From contig CM071579.1 in NCBI GenBank assembly GCA_036426205.1, forward strand, positions 13,834,844 to 13,898,843: 64,000 nt of DNA. Direction: 5' to 3'. Positions within the stretch are counted from its first letter, which is position 1. Each line of letters starts with the position of its first letter. The position numbers and the translations under genes were made by a program. Below, piece by piece: positions 23,436 to 36,179 of this stretch. The stretch is from Ascaphus truei. Lineage: Eukaryota > Chordata > Amphibia > Anura > Ascaphidae. The notes beneath the pieces were generated by a model that saw nothing but the letters and a program-made list of their open reading frames with translations, was not told the DNA's origin and did not search any database.

Positions 23436-24451
23436 CAAAAATGTTCATGGAGAGGGGGGAATTCCAAATCTACATGACTTATCATGTTTGACCAGTTGGG
23501 TCAGACCGAAAGAATAGTCTGGTTTCCATTTTGTTGAATATTATGGCGATTGTTGCTATATATTATTTTTTTCTCTTCTATATAGCTTTTCGGAGACAAT
23601 CTGCATACGTTCTTTTCAATATGAACACTGGCTTTTAAAACAAATCTTTATTGTAAAGTATCAGGGAGGACCATATTAGTAGGTTTTAGTGTATTATTAA
23701 AATCACAAATCTTTATCTTTCCACATTGTACACTGGCTAATACATTCCTTATCTTGATCACGTCCCTGTGGCACTCTGAGGTCACTCTCCACACCCTGCA
23801 CTGGCAGAAAACCTGTGTCCTTTTTTTTCTTCCATCTCTCTCTTTCATTGCAAATCCTTTCTGGAGAGATGTGCCAGCTACAAAGTGTTTGTATTCCAGT
23901 GGTGTCGCTGAGCCAGACAGGTCTGCAACAGAGTGTTTTATTTTTAGACTCTCCGTTGCCATTTTTATCCTGTAAAAATATTCATCAGTGTCTGCGTGAC
24001 AGTCCGTCAGTTTTTATAAATGTGCCAGGGACCCGCTCCCCCTCTGTTCCGTTCCACGTGCGCATTCAACGCACACCTCTCTCTTATTCATTTATTTTCG
24101 TGCCCCTCTCTACAAAAGACCTGTGTAGCAGGAGGGAGGGGGGCTGATTTTTATTCATGCATTTGGTTCTTTTGATTCACAGATCTTTAGCGTCACGTGG
24201 TTCACTCATTCTCTCCTGTACGCAGTTGCTTACGTATCTTCGCTTATTGTCTATGCCGCGTGAACCATTCAGGAGTATAAGGCTTGGGGCTTACTGAGGC
24301 GCAAGATAGAATGAAGAGGGATATATATATTTATTTATTTTAAAATTGCCCGGCTTCTAAAATTAATGTGAAACTGAAACACTTCTTAAATGTAACTGAC
24401 CAATTGTAGCATAAATGTGTTTAACATGGCTCATATGTATATATCCCAGTA

Positions 24452-24763
24452 CAGGCATACCCCGCATTAACGTACGCAATGGGACCAGAGCATGTATGTA
24501 AAACGAAAATGTACTTAAAGTGAAGCACTACCTTTTTTCCCCACTTATCGATGCATGTACTTTACGGCAATCGTCATATACGTGCATAACTGATGTAAAT
24601 AACGCATTTGTAACAGGCTCTATAGTCTCCCAGCTTGGACACAGCTTCGGTACAGGTGTTCAGGACAGGCGCATGCGTGAACTGCCATTTGCCTATTGGG
24701 CGATATGTCCTTACTCACGAGTGTACTTTAAGTGAGTGCCCTTAAACGGGGGTATGCCTGTAA
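24452..24763. mobile_element. 312-bp MITE with ACAGGCATACCCC terminal inverted repeats
   Basis: The left end ACAGGCATACCCCGCATTAA pairs with the right end TTAAACGGGGGTATGCCTGT. The interior (constant ACGTACGCAATGGGACCAGAG, ACTTTAAGTGAGTGCCC) has no coding capacity. This is a non-autonomous DNA transposon; the superfamily was not determined because no clear target duplication is visible. Confidence 0.75.
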
Positions 24764-25499
24764 TTGTACAACAATGTAAAGGCAGGCTCCACAAAGAACC
24801 TTTTTTATCCATAGGTAGGCAGCTATGCCTTAAATTAATTTATATCTATGTATCTACTATACATCTATATATCCAGTGTTCCATGTGTCCAATTCCAAAA
24901 AACAAGTGTTTTGCTGTTAAATTAATGCCAAGTCATTTTGAAACGTCTGTACAGTGTATATCGAGCTACTTGGCATCCATATTGTCCTATTTGCATCAGT
25001 GCAAGATTAAGGTAAAGTCAGTAAGTTGATCCTTTTTGGCTGCCACGGCCCCTCTGGCAAATCGCGCCCTTGTAATTTGCCACGTCACTAAACCCAGAAA
25101 TGGAAGAGTCCAGACCCTACGTAATGGAACACACACAGCGTTAAAGGGTCAAAGTGAATGTTTACGGGGTCTCATCTGGGTGACTGATGCCTTTTTGTAC
25201 CCAAATCTGATGTCCATAAGTAATTGTAATGTATTTGTTAAAGTGAGACACGGGTGGGGTCTGCTTCTTTCTGTGTGATCAGTAATAGTTAGTACAGCCA
25301 CTTCCCCACTCTCCCCACTCTCCCCACTTCCCCTGATCTTTACGGGTTGCCTGATAAAGACAGGTTGAGGTTTTAAGCCAGCCCCTCCCCACTTTTCAAG
25401 TCAGCAGGTTCCTTTCATTTTACTGGATATAGATCCAATGTTGGTCTTTCTCCCTCCTAATAGAGGTAAATGAGAATTGTAATCCTAATAGAGGTATAT

Positions 25500-25690
25500 T
25501 AGTATTTATCTGCTAGTGTTAGGACCTGTGAACAGGGTCTGCCTTGTCTTAAAGGCTTACAATGCTTTGGCCAAAGGGTTAAACTAAATGACCCTTTTTC
25601 AAGAGAATATATAAGTATTTTACTGTGTTTTTGTCATGTTGGATGTAGCATTGGGCTTCTATGTCGCTTGTTGTATACATTTGCCACGCT
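25500..25690. repeat. Interspersed repeat, inverted relative to 38405-38610
   Basis: GTTAGGACCTG, TTGGCCAAAGGGTTAAAC, AATGACCCTT and GGATGTAGCATTGGG here match, in reverse orientation, CCCAATGCTACATCC, AAGGGTCATTTGGTTAAACC, TTTGGCCAAAG and CAGGTCCTAACGC at 38430-38590. Confidence 0.65.
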
Positions 25691-25854
25691 CAATGGCTCT
25701 CCTTTTTGACACTTATATACATATATATTTTGTGGGTGCTCAGGGGTTCCCAAAAAGAGCTTGCTGGGGTTTTGTGTGTGATTTGTGAATGAAAAGTTAT
25801 AAGGTCCTGAAAATCAACCATTTTAACCACATGGGACTGCTCAATGTATGTCAC

Positions 25855-25995
25855 ACACAATACTGGTTGTGTGTGTGTGTGTGTGTGTCGCACACAGTGC
25901 TGGTAAATAACATATCGATGTCTCACACAACGCTGGTAACGTGTGTGGGGGTGTGTGCATGCGTGTGTGTATGTGCGTATCACACGGCGCTGGTA
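25855..25995. repeat. GT microsatellite with CACACNNNGCTGGTAA repeats
   Basis: A (GT)10 run and three imperfect units of CACACAACGCTGGTAA spaced about 60 bases apart. Confidence 0.8.
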
Positions 25996-26089
25996 AATCG
26001 TGTATAGACCTGTCGCACTCTGAGCATCTTAAGAGGGAAATAAGTCCGTAAATAACCTGCATGACCAAATGTCCCTTCACTGGGAATAT

Positions 26090-28230
26090 TCAAGGGCAGC
26101 AAAGCTCAGGATACACTAGTTTCATTCTTAATGACTTGGTATTGCAGTTACCCTGGTGACTTTCCTCACATGTTTTTAATAATTGCCACCTGTATATTGT
26201 TGCTGTGCTTGTGGCTGGCTTGCGGTGTTGGTTTTGTTCACCTTCTATTCCCATCCCTCACCGCCATGTTTCATTGCTCTCTTCTTTCATAAAAATGCAG
26301 GGAGTTGCCGCGGTCTTATTAACTTGCAGCCCGCATGCTCATCATCTTTGTTCTTTGTTAAATATGAGCTGGCATCTGTTAGACTGCGTTAGCATTCAGT
26401 GTTCGGGACTTCAGCGGTTTCTAAATTCGGCTTTGCTAAGCCGGTGCCCTGTTTGCTTGAATCAATTGGGGCGGCTATTTTTAGCAACAAAGGGGAATTG
26501 AAATAGCAATTTTCTTTCCATGTAATAGATCCCCAGGAGGAATACTGATGCAAGTTCTCTGTCATCCCTCCTGCTCATTCCTCCCCCTTACCCCCTCCCT
26601 TCCCAAAAGAACGGAGACACGAAAGGCAGCTGTCACGGTTTGCGGCAGTATTAATCTTTAATCAATCGAGTGTTTTCTGTATTCAGGTGTTCGGGGGAAA
26701 AATAAAGGGTCACGAGGAAGGACCCCTGCTTCAATTCCGCAAGAGCTCGTGCATTGTCGGGGCTTTTAGAATTAGTCGGGTGAAGGAGTAGACAGACGCT
26801 AAAAATATCACATCTGCTCGCAGTGTTCCTCCAGTCTATTTCTGATGTTTGATTTAGATAAGGTTGATTGGGTAGCTTCTATAAATAACTGTTCCCAGAA
26901 AGTTGAGGACAAAGTGAGTAGAATATTTTTAACCCACGCAGTCTGGAGTACTTTTTTTCAAGGCTGCACGTGATCCATAAGATGGGTGACACGAAGTCGG
27001 GCGCCAGTTCTGCAGAATGGGCAACGAGGAGGCTAGGCATCACCTGAGGGGTTCTTTCTAACTGTGATGCTTAAACGTACATTTATTTATATGCTTTGCT
27101 TTAGCTCGAAGTGGTCTTTTACACAATGCTTTTTCCGAGGGGAAGATGGGGGAAGAGAGGGTTAATAGGAGAAAATAACAACAACCAAATGGAGTTGGTC
27201 AAGAGAAAATACATAAAGATCGACATCTGATAAAGAGACATTATAGAGCAAAATATTCCGTCTTTGCAGCTTTCACGACCATGTGCTTGCTGTCGCTCTG
27301 TTTATTGCATCTTATTTTGAAGCTTGATATACATGTAAGATGGCTGGTACATTTGAATTAATGGTTGCCACTAGATGTCCTGAGGTCAGCACACGTTTAA
27401 ATCTAAATTGTATGTATGTATCCATGGAGTCTTAAACTAGAGGTGCCCACTTCTCTCTCCCCCGCCCTCCCCCCCAGGATTATACATTGTTACATTATAA
27501 TAATGCATGTATGTTACTTGTTCCGTATGTACAGTATAACCTTCCCATTTGAAAAATAGTTCCTGCACGCCTGTATGTATCCATTGATGATGCCAAACTC
27601 CTGCCTGAGGTTACCTGAGGACAGCTCCGGCAGTCACTGAAATAACTGAAATAACTTTGTGCAATCAAGGTTTTGGGATCACAATGGTCCGTTCTTAGTG
27701 TAGTTTGACAAGGAAAGCTACATTTCCTAATGTTCTGTACACATAGGGAGCAATACATGATTCCATTATATATCGTATATCAAAGAAACCAATACTTGGT
27801 AGTCATAGTACCTGGTTTTTGGTGGCACTGGTTTTGCAGCCGGGGGAGTTTGGTAAATAGACCATGCTGTAATCCCATCCTCCTTCCTACCTCCACAGGA
27901 GTAGTAGTATAAGGGGTCCCTGATATGTAAATGTTTAAACCAAAGCAATGCAGTGCCGGCCTCTCTAGCAGCAATGTGGTGAACCCACTGGGCTCCCTTC
28001 CTATGTAAAAGCACTGATGCTTTCTGGATCGAGCATTGACCAGTAACATAGGGATAATGTTTCAATGCCCGTGTCAGTCGTGGGCCAGTTACTTTGCTCC
28101 TGTTGTGGTACTGCTCCGAAATAAGAGATTAAAAAGCACAAAGTGCACAGATGGACCATACATGTAATTTTTTGCTGTCTTCTGTAATATCATATAACCC
28201 TACTGCATATTGGGAAGAAAAATCAACTAT
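26090..28230. other. Intron 1, last part; no recognised gene
   Basis: No repeat family recognised with confidence and no open frame with protein character. Some of it may be conserved non-coding DNA, which only cross-species alignment could show. Confidence 0.4.
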
Positions 28231-28271
28231 TACTAACTAATACATTATATTTTTTCTTTTTGTTGATGCAG

Positions 28272-28318
28272 TTGTTACTGGTGCAACTGATGGCATTGGA
28301 AAGGCCTACGCAGAGGAG
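28272..28318 (+). CDS. hsd17b12: hsd17b12 exon 2 (cofactor-binding loop, residues 60-75)
   Basis: The acceptor GATGCAG ends at 28271 after a T-rich tract, and the donor GAG|GTGAG is at 28318/28319. The split codon G|TT gives Val60. The 47 bases encode VVTGATDGIGKAYAEE, which holds the short-chain dehydrogenase Rossmann glycine motif TGxxxGIG at residues 62-69 that binds the NADPH pyrophosphate. The human exon reads TGSTDGIG, so only Ser to Ala differs in the motif. The exon ends in phase 0. Confidence 0.95.
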
Positions 28319-28739
28319 GTGAGATTTCCGTTATCCTGTCCCCACTAACATTTTAGTTTGAGTTCATTGGTTCAGGAAGGAGGAACTGACCTGTATGGCC
28401 CGAAAAACTTTCTGTTCAAAGCAGTATTTCTGCTGCGGCATTAAAAGCGCCTGGTTCACTTTGGGCATTTGTAAGGAAATTCAAAAGTGAAGTTGTTTTT
28501 GGAAGCCGTTGGTTAACGGAGTGGCCCCCACAAGTAATAAAGGGGTTGACCAGATTTAGACCTGTGAAATATTTGTAAGTATACAGAGAAGCGGTAGCAC
28601 GCTTTAGAAGTTATGTATTAAAGACTCTTGCTGCAAAACTGTGGCGTGACCAGGGTAATATTCTGCACCAAATTTATTTAAAATAAAATAAGAAATAATT
28701 TGGCCCCCCGTGTCTGCCCATTTTCCTATCTGCTGTAAA

Positions 28740-29285
28740 ACCTTTCACCCTGTTTGATTCTTGGGGCTTACTTTCGTATATAGGATTTAGCGTTTTGTCT
28801 ACCTCGAGCTTGTTTGAGTCGCCTTACTGTATTGTTCCCTACCACCTTTTTTCTGGCAGGCTACTCCACAAATCCACCACACTTTCTGTGAAAAAGTACA
28901 GCTCAACCCCCTTATAACGCCGTGCTTGGGGTCCAAAGAATCGCATCGCGCTATATGCGGATCGCGTTAGAAATAATGTACAATTGTATGCATTGTACAA
29001 TAAAGTATTTAAGACACCAATAATCGTGTTGTAAAGTATTCATAAATACGAAAATTGGGAGCCGCGCTTGCATCACGTTATAAGCGGATTCGCGTTGTAA
29101 CGGATCGCCTCGCACCCTCCAGCTTCAGAGGATGCCCTCTTGTTCTAGCTTTTCTTTCTTTGGAATATGCTTCCCTCCTGTACTTTGTTGGATCCCTTTT
29201 GTGTGTGAGTTTCCATCATCTCCCCCTCTAAGCTGTACATATTATTAAGGTCCTCTAGTCCTTTTCTAATGAGTCTTTAGGTCCT
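28740..29285. repeat. Old interspersed repeat interrupted by a foldback insertion
   Basis: Sequence from about 28740 (CCTTTCACCCTGTTTGATTC) to 28890 continues after 29115 (CTCCAGCTTCAGAGGATGCC). The middle, 28897-29115, starts CTCAACCCCCTTATAACGC and ends with ATAAGCGGATTCGCGTTGTAACGG, giving related inverted ends (TTATAACGC/GCGTTGTAA). So a MITE has landed in an older repeat. Confidence 0.5.
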
Positions 29286-29779
29286 CTTAACCTTTTAATG
29301 CACCCTGGTGACCTACCTGGCACACCAGAGGCACTTATAACGTACCAGGCACGTTATGGGCACTTGCTTGTTTTCTATGGGGTGTTCGGGTGGAGCCCCC
29401 ATCCCTGTCTTTGTACGCCAGGCCTGAGCGCGTCATGTGATAGCTCCTGGGGGTTACAGGTTAAAAGCAACATAGCTTTTTTTGCTTTGATAAATCTGAT
29501 GCTGTTATTTGGCCCAGATTTGATCTAGAGACTTTGATACACCCTCCCCCTTTTTGTTTAAACAAAATTGTATTACACAATGGGACCTTGTTGTGACGGG
29601 GTTGTGAAAACGTACAATAACGTTCAGTATTTTTGCCCTCCCTAAGCATGACCATCAAGCACAGGAAATATATTCCCCCTACTCTATGGTAAGAAGCAGG
29701 ATAGTACAGGCATCTGTGTCTCTGGCATTACCGCGCTGCTCATCATAATATGGTCATACTGAGGTCGATTGGCGACACT

Positions 29780-30110
29780 TAAAGGAGCAGTTCCTCCTAT
29801 CTGCCATTTTTTTTTCTTTTACATGGTTGGGACTAGTTGGTCCCCCATAGCCAAACTCTCCTATATTCAGCTCTGGGAGCCCCTAGATTCCCAAAATAGT
29901 GACCGGTGAACTTGCCGGGTTTAAACCCCCCTTGGGGAAACAAAATGGCTGCCAAATCTCCGTCCAAAAGGAAGCTGCAACATCATCTGTGGCAGTTTCC
30001 TATTGGGCAGCCATTTAAATCCCAATTAAAAACCAGGAAGTAATACCGGTAACGTAACCAGAAAGTATCTCTGGAACCAGAGGGTGCCCGGACCTGAAAA
30101 TAGGGCAGTT
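29780..30110. repeat. Foldback element related to 50540-50930
   Basis: Both have the order TTAAAGGAGCA(A/G)T at one edge, a TTTCCTATTGG-type centre and a GAACC/CCGG-rich middle. A non-autonomous DNA element in intron 2 is likely. Confidence 0.45.
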
Positions 30111-30212
30111 CTGAGGGATTCCCCTCTTCCAATCCTGTAAAAGTGTGTGCGTCTGTGTACTATATCATATCATATAACCAAATGCCTCCGTCTCCATTTT
30201 GTATTTCGGCAG

Positions 30213-30288
30213 CTGGCAAGGCGTGGAATGGGCATTGTCCTGATCAGCAGATCCCCGGAGAAACTTGATGCGGTTGCCCGTGAAATCA
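30213..30288 (+). CDS. hsd17b12: hsd17b12 exon 3 (residues 76-100 plus one base)
   Basis: The acceptor TTCGGCAG ends at 30212, and the donor ATCA|GTGAGT is at 30288/30289. It encodes LARRGMGIVLISRSPEKLDA and onward, matching the human LAKHGMKVVLISRSKDKLDQ block. ISRS near residues 86-89 is the second beta-strand end that sets NADP preference through its Arg. The exon leaves one base of codon 101. The open frame runs on past the donor, but the extension is intron. Confidence 0.95.
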
Positions 30289-30794
30289 GTGAGTACTCTT
30301 CCTGTGACGTGAAGCCGTGCTTTTTGTTTTCATTTCGGAGGCTTTCCGGTTCGCACGTACACTTCCGAAGAGAAGTAAAAGAGCGAGCGCGTACAAGGTT
30401 GGCAGAACTGTGCAAACGCCATTTTGAAAACCCAGCACTCGATCTGTTCTGTCATGCAACAATTATTCTGGAGTGAGGAAAAAATACTATTCTCCCCCTG
30501 TTGGAAATAAATATGGATTGATATCTATAGATATATCTATATCGTCTGTTTATTATCCTGTAGAAATTAAGCAAAAAGAGTTGCACTCTGAAATAGTGGT
30601 GGTGTGTTTGGTATTGTTTAACCTTGAGAAAGGTCTGCTCTGTGTCACTCGAGAGAGAGAGAGATCGATCTCATATGTATTTCTCTCTTGTACTTAATGT
30701 TCTCTGTCTCTTCCTGTATCCTTTCTATGTCTGTTTTTACCCCTGTGATTTAACCCTTCCCCTGTCTCTCAGACTGCGCCTCCAGCTGCACTAC

Positions 30795-31460
30795 TTGAGG
30801 CCCCGCCCAACTACGGAGGCTTTGCAGAGGCAGGGATTCCCCTCTGTGCTTCCTTCCTGCATCTCAGGGCCCTGCCCACCTGCAGAGGAGGGGATTTCCC
30901 CTCTGTGCTTCCTACTGCATCTCAGGGCCCCGCTCACCTGCAGAGGAAGGGACTCCCCTCTGTGCTTCCTTCCTGCATCTCAGGGCCCCGCCCACCTGCA
31001 GAGGAAGGGATTTCCCCTCTGTATTTCCTTCCTGCATCTCAGGGCCCCGCCCACCTGCAGTGGAAGGGATTTCCTGCGGTGCTCCCTTCCTGCATCTCAG
31101 GGCCCTGCCCACCTACAGAGGAAGGGATTCCCCTCTGTGCTTCCTTCCTGCATCTCAGGGCCCTGCCCACCTGCAGAGGAAGGGATTCCGTTCTGTGCTT
31201 CCTTCCTGCATCTCAGGGCCCCGCCCACCTGCAGAGGAAGGGATTCCCCTCTGTGCTTCCTTCCTGCATCTCAGGGCCCCGCCCACCTGCAGAGGAAGGG
31301 ATTTCCTGCTGTGCTTCCTTCCTGCATCTCAGGGCCTGTCTCCCTGCAGAGGAAGGGATTCCCCTCTGTGCTCCTTCCTGCATCTCAGGGCCCCGCTCAC
31401 CTGCAGAGGCAGGGATTCCCCTCTGTGCTTCCTTCCTGCATCTCAGGGCCCTGCAATGTG
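30795..31460. repeat. 58-bp minisatellite, about 11 copies, in intron 3
   Basis: The unit contains TTCCTGCATCTCAGGGCCCC, GCCCACCTGCAGAGGAAGG and GATTCCCCTCTGTGCTTCC. Most units differ by only one or two bases. All + frames stay open (up to 290 codons) only because the unit lacks stops, so no gene is called. Confidence 0.9.
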
Positions 31461-31539
31461 CTGCCGACCAGGGGATGGGAGGTGGGGGGAGGGTAGGAGT
31501 AAGGAGAGTGGGCTATAGCTACGCTACGCTCCTGGTTTG

Positions 31540-31960
31540 CCGGTTCTGTTATAAATCTGTCACAATCCTTGTGGTTTACCTAACTAAATGGGTGCCTCAG
31601 TCGGTGTAACTCAGCAGCTACAATGTATCCTTATATTACTAAAGTAAAATGATCTATTGTTACAGTTTGCAGCTCAAACTGCTGGGAACATTTGCAACAA
31701 ATTATAAAAAACAGGAAAGTGTTGCAAATATCTTGCACTGTTTGGGAGGTGGGTTAAAACCTGGTATAGAAATCAGAGGGATGCTTTAAACCCCCACTAA
31801 AAATGTCATTGAGTTTAATAAAAACAGCAGTCACAATTATCGAATACTACAGAACTGATTTATTAAAAATAAAAAATAAAATAAAAAGATTTCACATGTT
31901 TTGCTGCTTTGAACGACATCATATTTAGAATAAGTGAATGTGTGCACTTTTCACCGCAAT
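31540..31960. repeat. Interspersed repeat related to 41227-41424 and 42204-42600
   Basis: TTATAAATCTGTCACAATCC, AACTCAGC-GCTACAATGTATCC, CAAACTGCTGGGAACATT and GGAAAGTGTTGCAAATATC match the intron 6 copies at roughly 80% by eye. It shows that the family normally continues past AGATCTT into CACTG-TTGGGAGGTGGG, as 42204-42600 does. Confidence 0.7.
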
Positions 31961-32389
31961 GTCACACGGGGTTTCTATTTTGGCGAAACGTCTTAAGCCC
32001 AAAACATTGTCTAGGGAAAAAAACAACTCCATTGTGAACTTCTAAAATGTGCCTTGTGCCATCCACAGACTCTGCAGTTACTGCCTCAAACTGGTGTATA
32101 TTTTCATATGTACGGTCACCCAGGTATCTTTTAAAGAGAGACGACATGACTGGTGAATGCAGGTTGTTGTTGTTTGTTTTTGTTTTGTAATTAAGCTTGG
32201 GAAGCAGCAAGGTTTGTTAAATGTGATAAATATTCCACCTCTATCTCCTTCGTAAAATAAATCCAATTTATACAATTCATTCATACAATTCTATCCAGGT
32301 GTATGCTAATGCCAACTTGAATGTTTTTACAGCTACAGATACATAATTACTTTTCTTTCTGTGATTCTATCTATGTGTATGTTATCAGC

Positions 32390-32480
32390 GGGGCTCAACT
32401 CAAACCCCCTCCCCCCCACCTCCACCCCAATAGGTCAGGTTTTCAGGAAATCCCTGCTTTAGCACAGTGGCTCAGTCGAA
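32390..32480. repeat. Foldback MITE, half copy
   Basis: One arm of the GGGGCTCAACTC / AATAGGTCAGGTTTTCAGGA / CACAGTGGCTCAGTCGAAG family. The mirror arm is missing. Confidence 0.6.
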
Positions 32481-32673
32481 GATCCCATTTTATATATATA
32501 AATGTTCTTTTGACTTGCTTTTTGGCATACTTTTTGGTAGATTGCCCTCTTCCTCCTCGAGCGTATCCATTTCTTTCCAATATATGGATTTTTGCTTCTC
32601 TCGGTGTTGGGACAGAAAAGTGACAAATGACAGAAAACATCTCAAATGTTTATGTAGTTGCGTCTTTAGTATT

Positions 32674-32706
<33 letters not shown>

Positions 32707-32924
32707 TTTTTCTACTTCTGAGCTGTCAAATGTATCTATTTATTATCATGACTTGTCATATTTTCTTGCATGCGTGCAGGTGACTTATGATATATTGTTT
32801 GTTTCACTGTATGTGGAGAACTTTCCAAGAAAGAATTTCAATAAAAGTTCTGGAAAATGTACATTAAGTGTAGGCAGCCGGATTTGACCGAAGCAATCTG
32901 TTCCTTTTTTAAAACGGGTTCTCT

Positions 32925-33150
32925 GGACCCCCCAATAAGTCAGGATATCCCTGCTTCAGCACAGGTGGCTCAGTCTTTGACTGAGCCTACCTGGGCTGAA
33001 GCAGGGATATCCTGAAAATCGGACCTGTTGGTGGGTCCTGGGGACTGGAGTTGGGAATTAAGGGAGCGTCTCGTTACTGCGTCCTGTTACTGCGTCCTGT
33101 TACTGCGTCCTGTTACTGCGTCCTGTTACTGCGTCCTGTTACTGCGTTCA
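32925..33150. repeat. Foldback MITE copy and 13-bp tandem repeat
   Basis: 32930-33055 is a complete palindrome of the GGATATCCCTGCTTCAGCAC family. It is followed at 33072-33145 by six copies of TACTGCGTCCTGT. Confidence 0.8.
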
Positions 33151-33603
33151 TTATAACTTGCCAACTAAGTTGTGCTCATTAAATGTCACGTTTACCAGGA
33201 GGCACGATCTTAGGTAGTACACTCAGCCGACGTGGTCAGAGAAGCTGGGAAATCTTTTGACGGCCTCTGCGTTTTAATAAACTCCTGTGTTCCTCCTCCT
33301 CTTGAAGTTTTTGTAATAAGCTAGTCGTGATATGACTCATAAAATAAATCTGTACTCCTGTGTCTAAATGAATGTCCCTCATGGTTATGCTAATCGGTTT
33401 ATTTTTAGCTCTGCTGAAAGGCGGCATCTGCCCAGATGTTGGTGGCTTGATGGAGAAATGGACCGTATGAGCCTATGCATTTGTGTTGCCATTTCTGAGG
33501 GGTCGGTGGTGTTTGCAAGCACATCTGTTAGTAGGAGACTTTCCGCTCATGAGAGGACCTGGGGAAAATGACCGTGGCGACTCATTTTACATTCTCTTAT
33601 CCC

Positions 33604-33780
33604 CCTAAGGCTGCGATTTTTAGTGCCGGCATGTGACATCGCGTACACGCGAAACATGCACTGCGGGAGGCGTGGCTGTAACGTCACACGAGCGGTTCAC
33701 CCTCAGTTGGCTGAAACGCTGACGTGGTGCGGCCGTCGCGCTACAAAAACAAATTAATTTGTCTCCTCACCAGTCTGTTG
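33604..33780. repeat. GC-rich MITE-like element
   Basis: TAAGGCTGCGATTTTTAGTGC at the left end belongs with 11398 and the reverse end at 37440-37482 (GAGTATAATCGCAGCCTAA). The interior holds many CG words (CACACGAGCGG, CCGTCGCGC). Confidence 0.5.
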
Positions 33781-33964
33781 CTCGTAGCTCGCGCGCACTG
33801 TGTGCAACCATGTCACAATTTATTCCTTACCTTCTCACTAGATCAGTAAGTTCCTACTGTATGCCGAAACTCACTGCGCTTCAACCCACAGCCCTGGCTA
33901 AACACTCCCTTTCTGCGCTCCAGCACTCATTCTGCTGAACATCTCCTGGATGAAGCCGTACTGT

Positions 33965-34078
33965 CTAGCACAGTCAACGACTGAGCCACTTCTTGACTCA
34001 CCTGTGCTGAAGCAGGGATATCCTTAAAACCTGACCTGTTGATGGCGCTTGACGGTTGGAGTTGGCCACCCCTGTGCT
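33965..34078. repeat. Foldback MITE, partial copy
   Basis: GACTGAGCCACTTCTTGACT, then CACCTGTGCTGAAGCAGGGA and ACCTGACCTGTTG with terminal GGAGTTGGCCACCCCTG; the left arm is mostly lost. Confidence 0.65.
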
Positions 34079-34084
34079 AGCAGA

Positions 34085-34935
34085 TTTCCTTCACGAAAAG
34101 TTAATCCTGTCTTGCTGGAACGCTTCTTTCTTGCTAAACAGCTACGTTATCTCTATTATAAACTGGCAGAAATCGAACCCACACCACATCTTCTCTGTGT
34201 TTGACTCCCAGTCTTTGACCTTCCTGCCCAGCATTCCCTGCTCATACCACACCACACCACTTTGCTGATTATTTGAAGTGCAAGGTGGAAGCTATCCACA
34301 TAGGAATCCCCTTTCACACCTTTCCATTCTAATCCTCATACCCTCTTCTCAGTTACAGAGGAAGACCTGTCTCACCTGCTCTTCTCAACCTCCACCACAT
34401 GCAACTTCTACTTCATTCCCTCCCATCTCCTTAAACCTCTTCGCTTCTGCCCTCATCCCCATGCTCAGTCATATCATTAACGCATCTTTGTCTGGCACTT
34501 TTCCATCTCTTACATATTCTGTTGAGAATCCTGTTGAGAATAACATCCTTGACCCTGCCTTCTCTTCTGTTACCCTGTATATCTTGCCTTTTGCCTCTGC
34601 TTCTGGTACGCCTAATTTCTTTACGCATACTTCATTTCCAACAACTCCCATAACCCACCTCACCCTCTTCCAATAGGGCTACTGCACAGCATACTCAACG
34701 GAAATACGCTCATCAAAATAGACAATGACCTCCATATGCCAAATCTCTTTGAAACAACTCCATTCTGATACTTTTTGTCCTCTCCTCTGCTTTGAATAGT
34801 CTTGACCACGCTCTTCTCCTATATGTTCTTCTCTTGGCATCTGTGGCACTGCCCCTTTTTTGTTATTTTCCTCAGACTTCTCTCACAACTCCATCAGTGT
34901 CTCCTTTGCCAACTACTATTAAAGTATAATTACTG
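34085..34935 (+). mobile_element. Decayed LINE reverse-transcriptase fragment (Rex1-like)
   Basis: On the + strand, pieces in shifting frames read like the start of a non-LTR reverse-transcriptase domain: a PSHLLK segment near 34430, then ASALIPMLSHIINASLSGTF at about 34445-34505, and a degraded LDHALLL-like segment near 34800-34820. Several stops and frameshifts are present. The family name rests on memory of the ALIPLLTHIINTSL signature and is tentative. Confidence 0.6.
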
Positions 34936-36179
34936 GTGTAGTCACTAGTACTCCTTCCTGGGTAAACAATATGGCCACCAAATCTTACAGGATCTACAGG
35001 CCAATGGGACGCAGTCGCGTCATTTTGTGGCTGCTTCCATGTTGGATTCTTCATGAGGAGCACCAGCACCGACATGGGTGGTTGTTTCGGGAAACCTAAT
35101 CAAAAGCATTTCTAGCTGTGTCTGGGAGACTGAGTAGGGCCCATTTGGGGGATGAGGGGGGGGGGGGGAAGAGAAGAAAGGGCGAATAGTGCTCTTAATG
35201 TACATATAATAAGATAATAAGGACTCCAAAAAATCAATTCACATCGTTTGGGACAAATTAACACTTGGGGTGACGTGTTATGCTGGAACAGTGACGCTGC
35301 CTGACTGTAGAAGACCAGAGTCGGTGACCAAGCGGTCAATCACCGTTCTGCCCAAAGTCATGCCCCATAATGCCTTGCACAGTCCTGTGCAAAGCATTGA
35401 CTTAAGAGTAAAGATTAACCGCTCATAACGCTGTTCTGCTGCTTTCCTTCCGGCTCCGAGGTATTCAAGGGATTCTTTTAGTTGACTGACAGAGGTGAAT
35501 ATTTTTGAACTTGGCGTATGACTGCCACATATCGGTGAGTGGGCCTTACCATGGTGTTCCTCCATTTTGAGACGACGAAATGCATGAAACATTATAGAGA
35601 AGTTTTCACATCACGCATGAGCTAAAGAACTGATGGGTAATTTCCAGCATGCAGTGGCAGAGTAACAGATATACAGCTGTATATTCTGCTTACTCCGATT
35701 CCCTATGTAATACCAAATTCAAAAGCTTCTGGTTCTAAGATTATATAAAAAAATTAAAAATAATGCGAGTAGGAAATGACCTCATTGCTGCTCCAGCCGG
35801 CAGAATGCGGTTAACAAGCTTTTGAAGAAAAGTTTTTTTTTTAAGTTAGATCTCTTGGAATTATTTTTATTTATTTTAACAAATGCTCCTGTCCCCCCGT
35901 AAGATGAAGGGAGACGAGCGAAATGGATTCACTGCAGCATATGCCATTAAGGATATTAAGAGCACAAACCCACAGCAGCCATTCTGTGTATCGGATGAAT
36001 GATTCTGCATGAATGGGCCAGCGGCTTATGCGAGAAGCTCCTGCCTTTTTTCCTTGAATGGAAAGGAGGATTGTGGGATTGCAGGGCGCTCCTCTGATCT
36101 TTCTCTGAGTGATTGTAACCCAGTTTGTGTTGGGAGGGCTCCTCCATGGGCAAACCAAGGCTCTAAGATGATATGCAGC

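Noticed and set aside
30289..30476. Extension of exon 3 into a longer open frame ending at 30476
   Set aside because: A consensus GTGAGT donor at 30289 and the exact phase match to exon 4 show that this part is intron.
30624..31609. Open frames of 152-290 codons in intron 3
   Set aside because: Product of the 58-bp minisatellite.
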